Source of the DNA: Clostridia bacterium UC5.1-1D2
GTDB taxonomy: Bacteria > Bacillota > Clostridia > Lachnospirales > Lachnospiraceae
Assembly (NCBI GenBank): GCA_001304855.1
Contig: BBZN01000018.1
Span: 1-64,000 of the forward strand
Reading direction: 5' to 3'
Length of the DNA: 64,000 nt
The notes beneath the pieces are model-generated. The model was given only the letters and a program-made list of their open reading frames with translations. It did no database searches and had not been told where the DNA came from. Position 1 is the first letter of the stretch. Each line of letters starts with the position of its first letter. The position numbers and the translations under genes are program-made. Positions 63,861-64,000 of this stretch are shown one piece after another.

Positions 63861-64000
63861 TATGGGATTTCGTATGAAAATCACCGGAGGACCAGAGGAG
63901 ATAGCGTTTGATGAGCGGAGTATTACTAAAGTAGACTTTGACTCCATTTCTCCTGCAGACTCCAACGCCAGGGCAACCGATTTCGGTTTGACCGTGAAAG
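63861..64000 (+). CDS. Hcp/tube-like protein, 5' end only
   Basis: Only 46 codons are inside the window. MGFRMKITGGPEEIAFDE, then DFDSISPADSNARATDFG, matches the start of small Hcp/tail-tube-like proteins found beside Gram-positive contractile systems. AAAGGAGG ribosome site. It runs off the right edge. Confidence 0.55.

Overview
The window looks like chromosomal DNA of an anaerobic gut Firmicute, most likely a Lachnospiraceae/Enterocloster-type Clostridium. The evidence is a glycyl-radical microcompartment locus, a SufCBDSU operon under an Rrf2 regulator, the gene order yceD-rpmF ... plsX-acpP-rnc-smc-ftsY, AGGAGG ribosome sites, and an agr peptide of the Clostridia 'cyclic lactone autoinducer' type. 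Housekeeping parts look about half G+C; 46.8-56.3 kb is visibly richer in A+T.

Layout. (1) 0.2-17.2 kb: a bacterial microcompartment (BMC) operon built around a diol-dehydratase-type glycyl radical enzyme (GRE) and its radical-SAM activase. It holds five shell genes (PduB-like trimer, three hexamers, one pentamer), a conserved GRM flavoprotein-like gene, two CoA-acylating aldehyde dehydrogenases, SAM synthetase, PduL, an EutJ-like chaperone and an iron alcohol dehydrogenase. A PocR-domain histidine kinase and an AraC-type response regulator follow. The expected flow is 1,2-propanediol (or a similar diol) to aldehyde in the lumen, then to acyl-CoA/acyl-phosphate and alcohol, with MetK feeding SAM to the activase. 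(2) 17.4-20.0 kb: yceD-rpmF, then a 1.6-kb insert carrying a DUF1016 nuclease gene, bounded by 139-bp direct repeats of the rpmF 3' end. (3) 20.1-26.9 kb: rrf2 and the divergent suf operon, then cfa. (4) 27.3-46.7 kb: a hybrid kinase, a FUSC exporter with a divergent MarR gene, an NSS transporter, plsX-acpP-rnc-smc-ftsY, threonine dehydratase, a ClC channel, a lipoprotein, a small inverted-repeat element, and an ammonium transporter fused to PII behind a leader with two terminator-like hairpins.

(5) 46.8-64.0 kb is the most unusual part. It holds two VgrG-like spike proteins, a DUF4280/PAAR-like tip, a membrane-segment protein with a second PAAR-like motif, tandemly duplicated TPR lipoproteins and a candidate immunity gene. 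It continues with a LytTR regulator, a complete agr quorum-sensing set (agrA and agrC on the minus strand, agrD and agrB on the plus strand), a vWA-transmembrane-FHA-like protein, a two-gene sheath-like pair, and the start of an Hcp/tube-like gene. I read this as the effector-loading and sheath/tube half of a contractile injection system in a Gram-positive gut anaerobe, interrupted by a peptide quorum-sensing locus. The rest (baseplate, AAA+ ATPase) would lie beyond the right edge.

Caution: about 50 reading frames break here, including in normally essential single-copy genes (smc, ftsY, plsX, metK). Nearly all breaks are one-base contractions or expansions of short homopolymers, so I treat most broken genes as intact genes with sequence errors and give coordinates for the whole reconstructed gene. 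No tRNA, rRNA or CRISPR array was seen.
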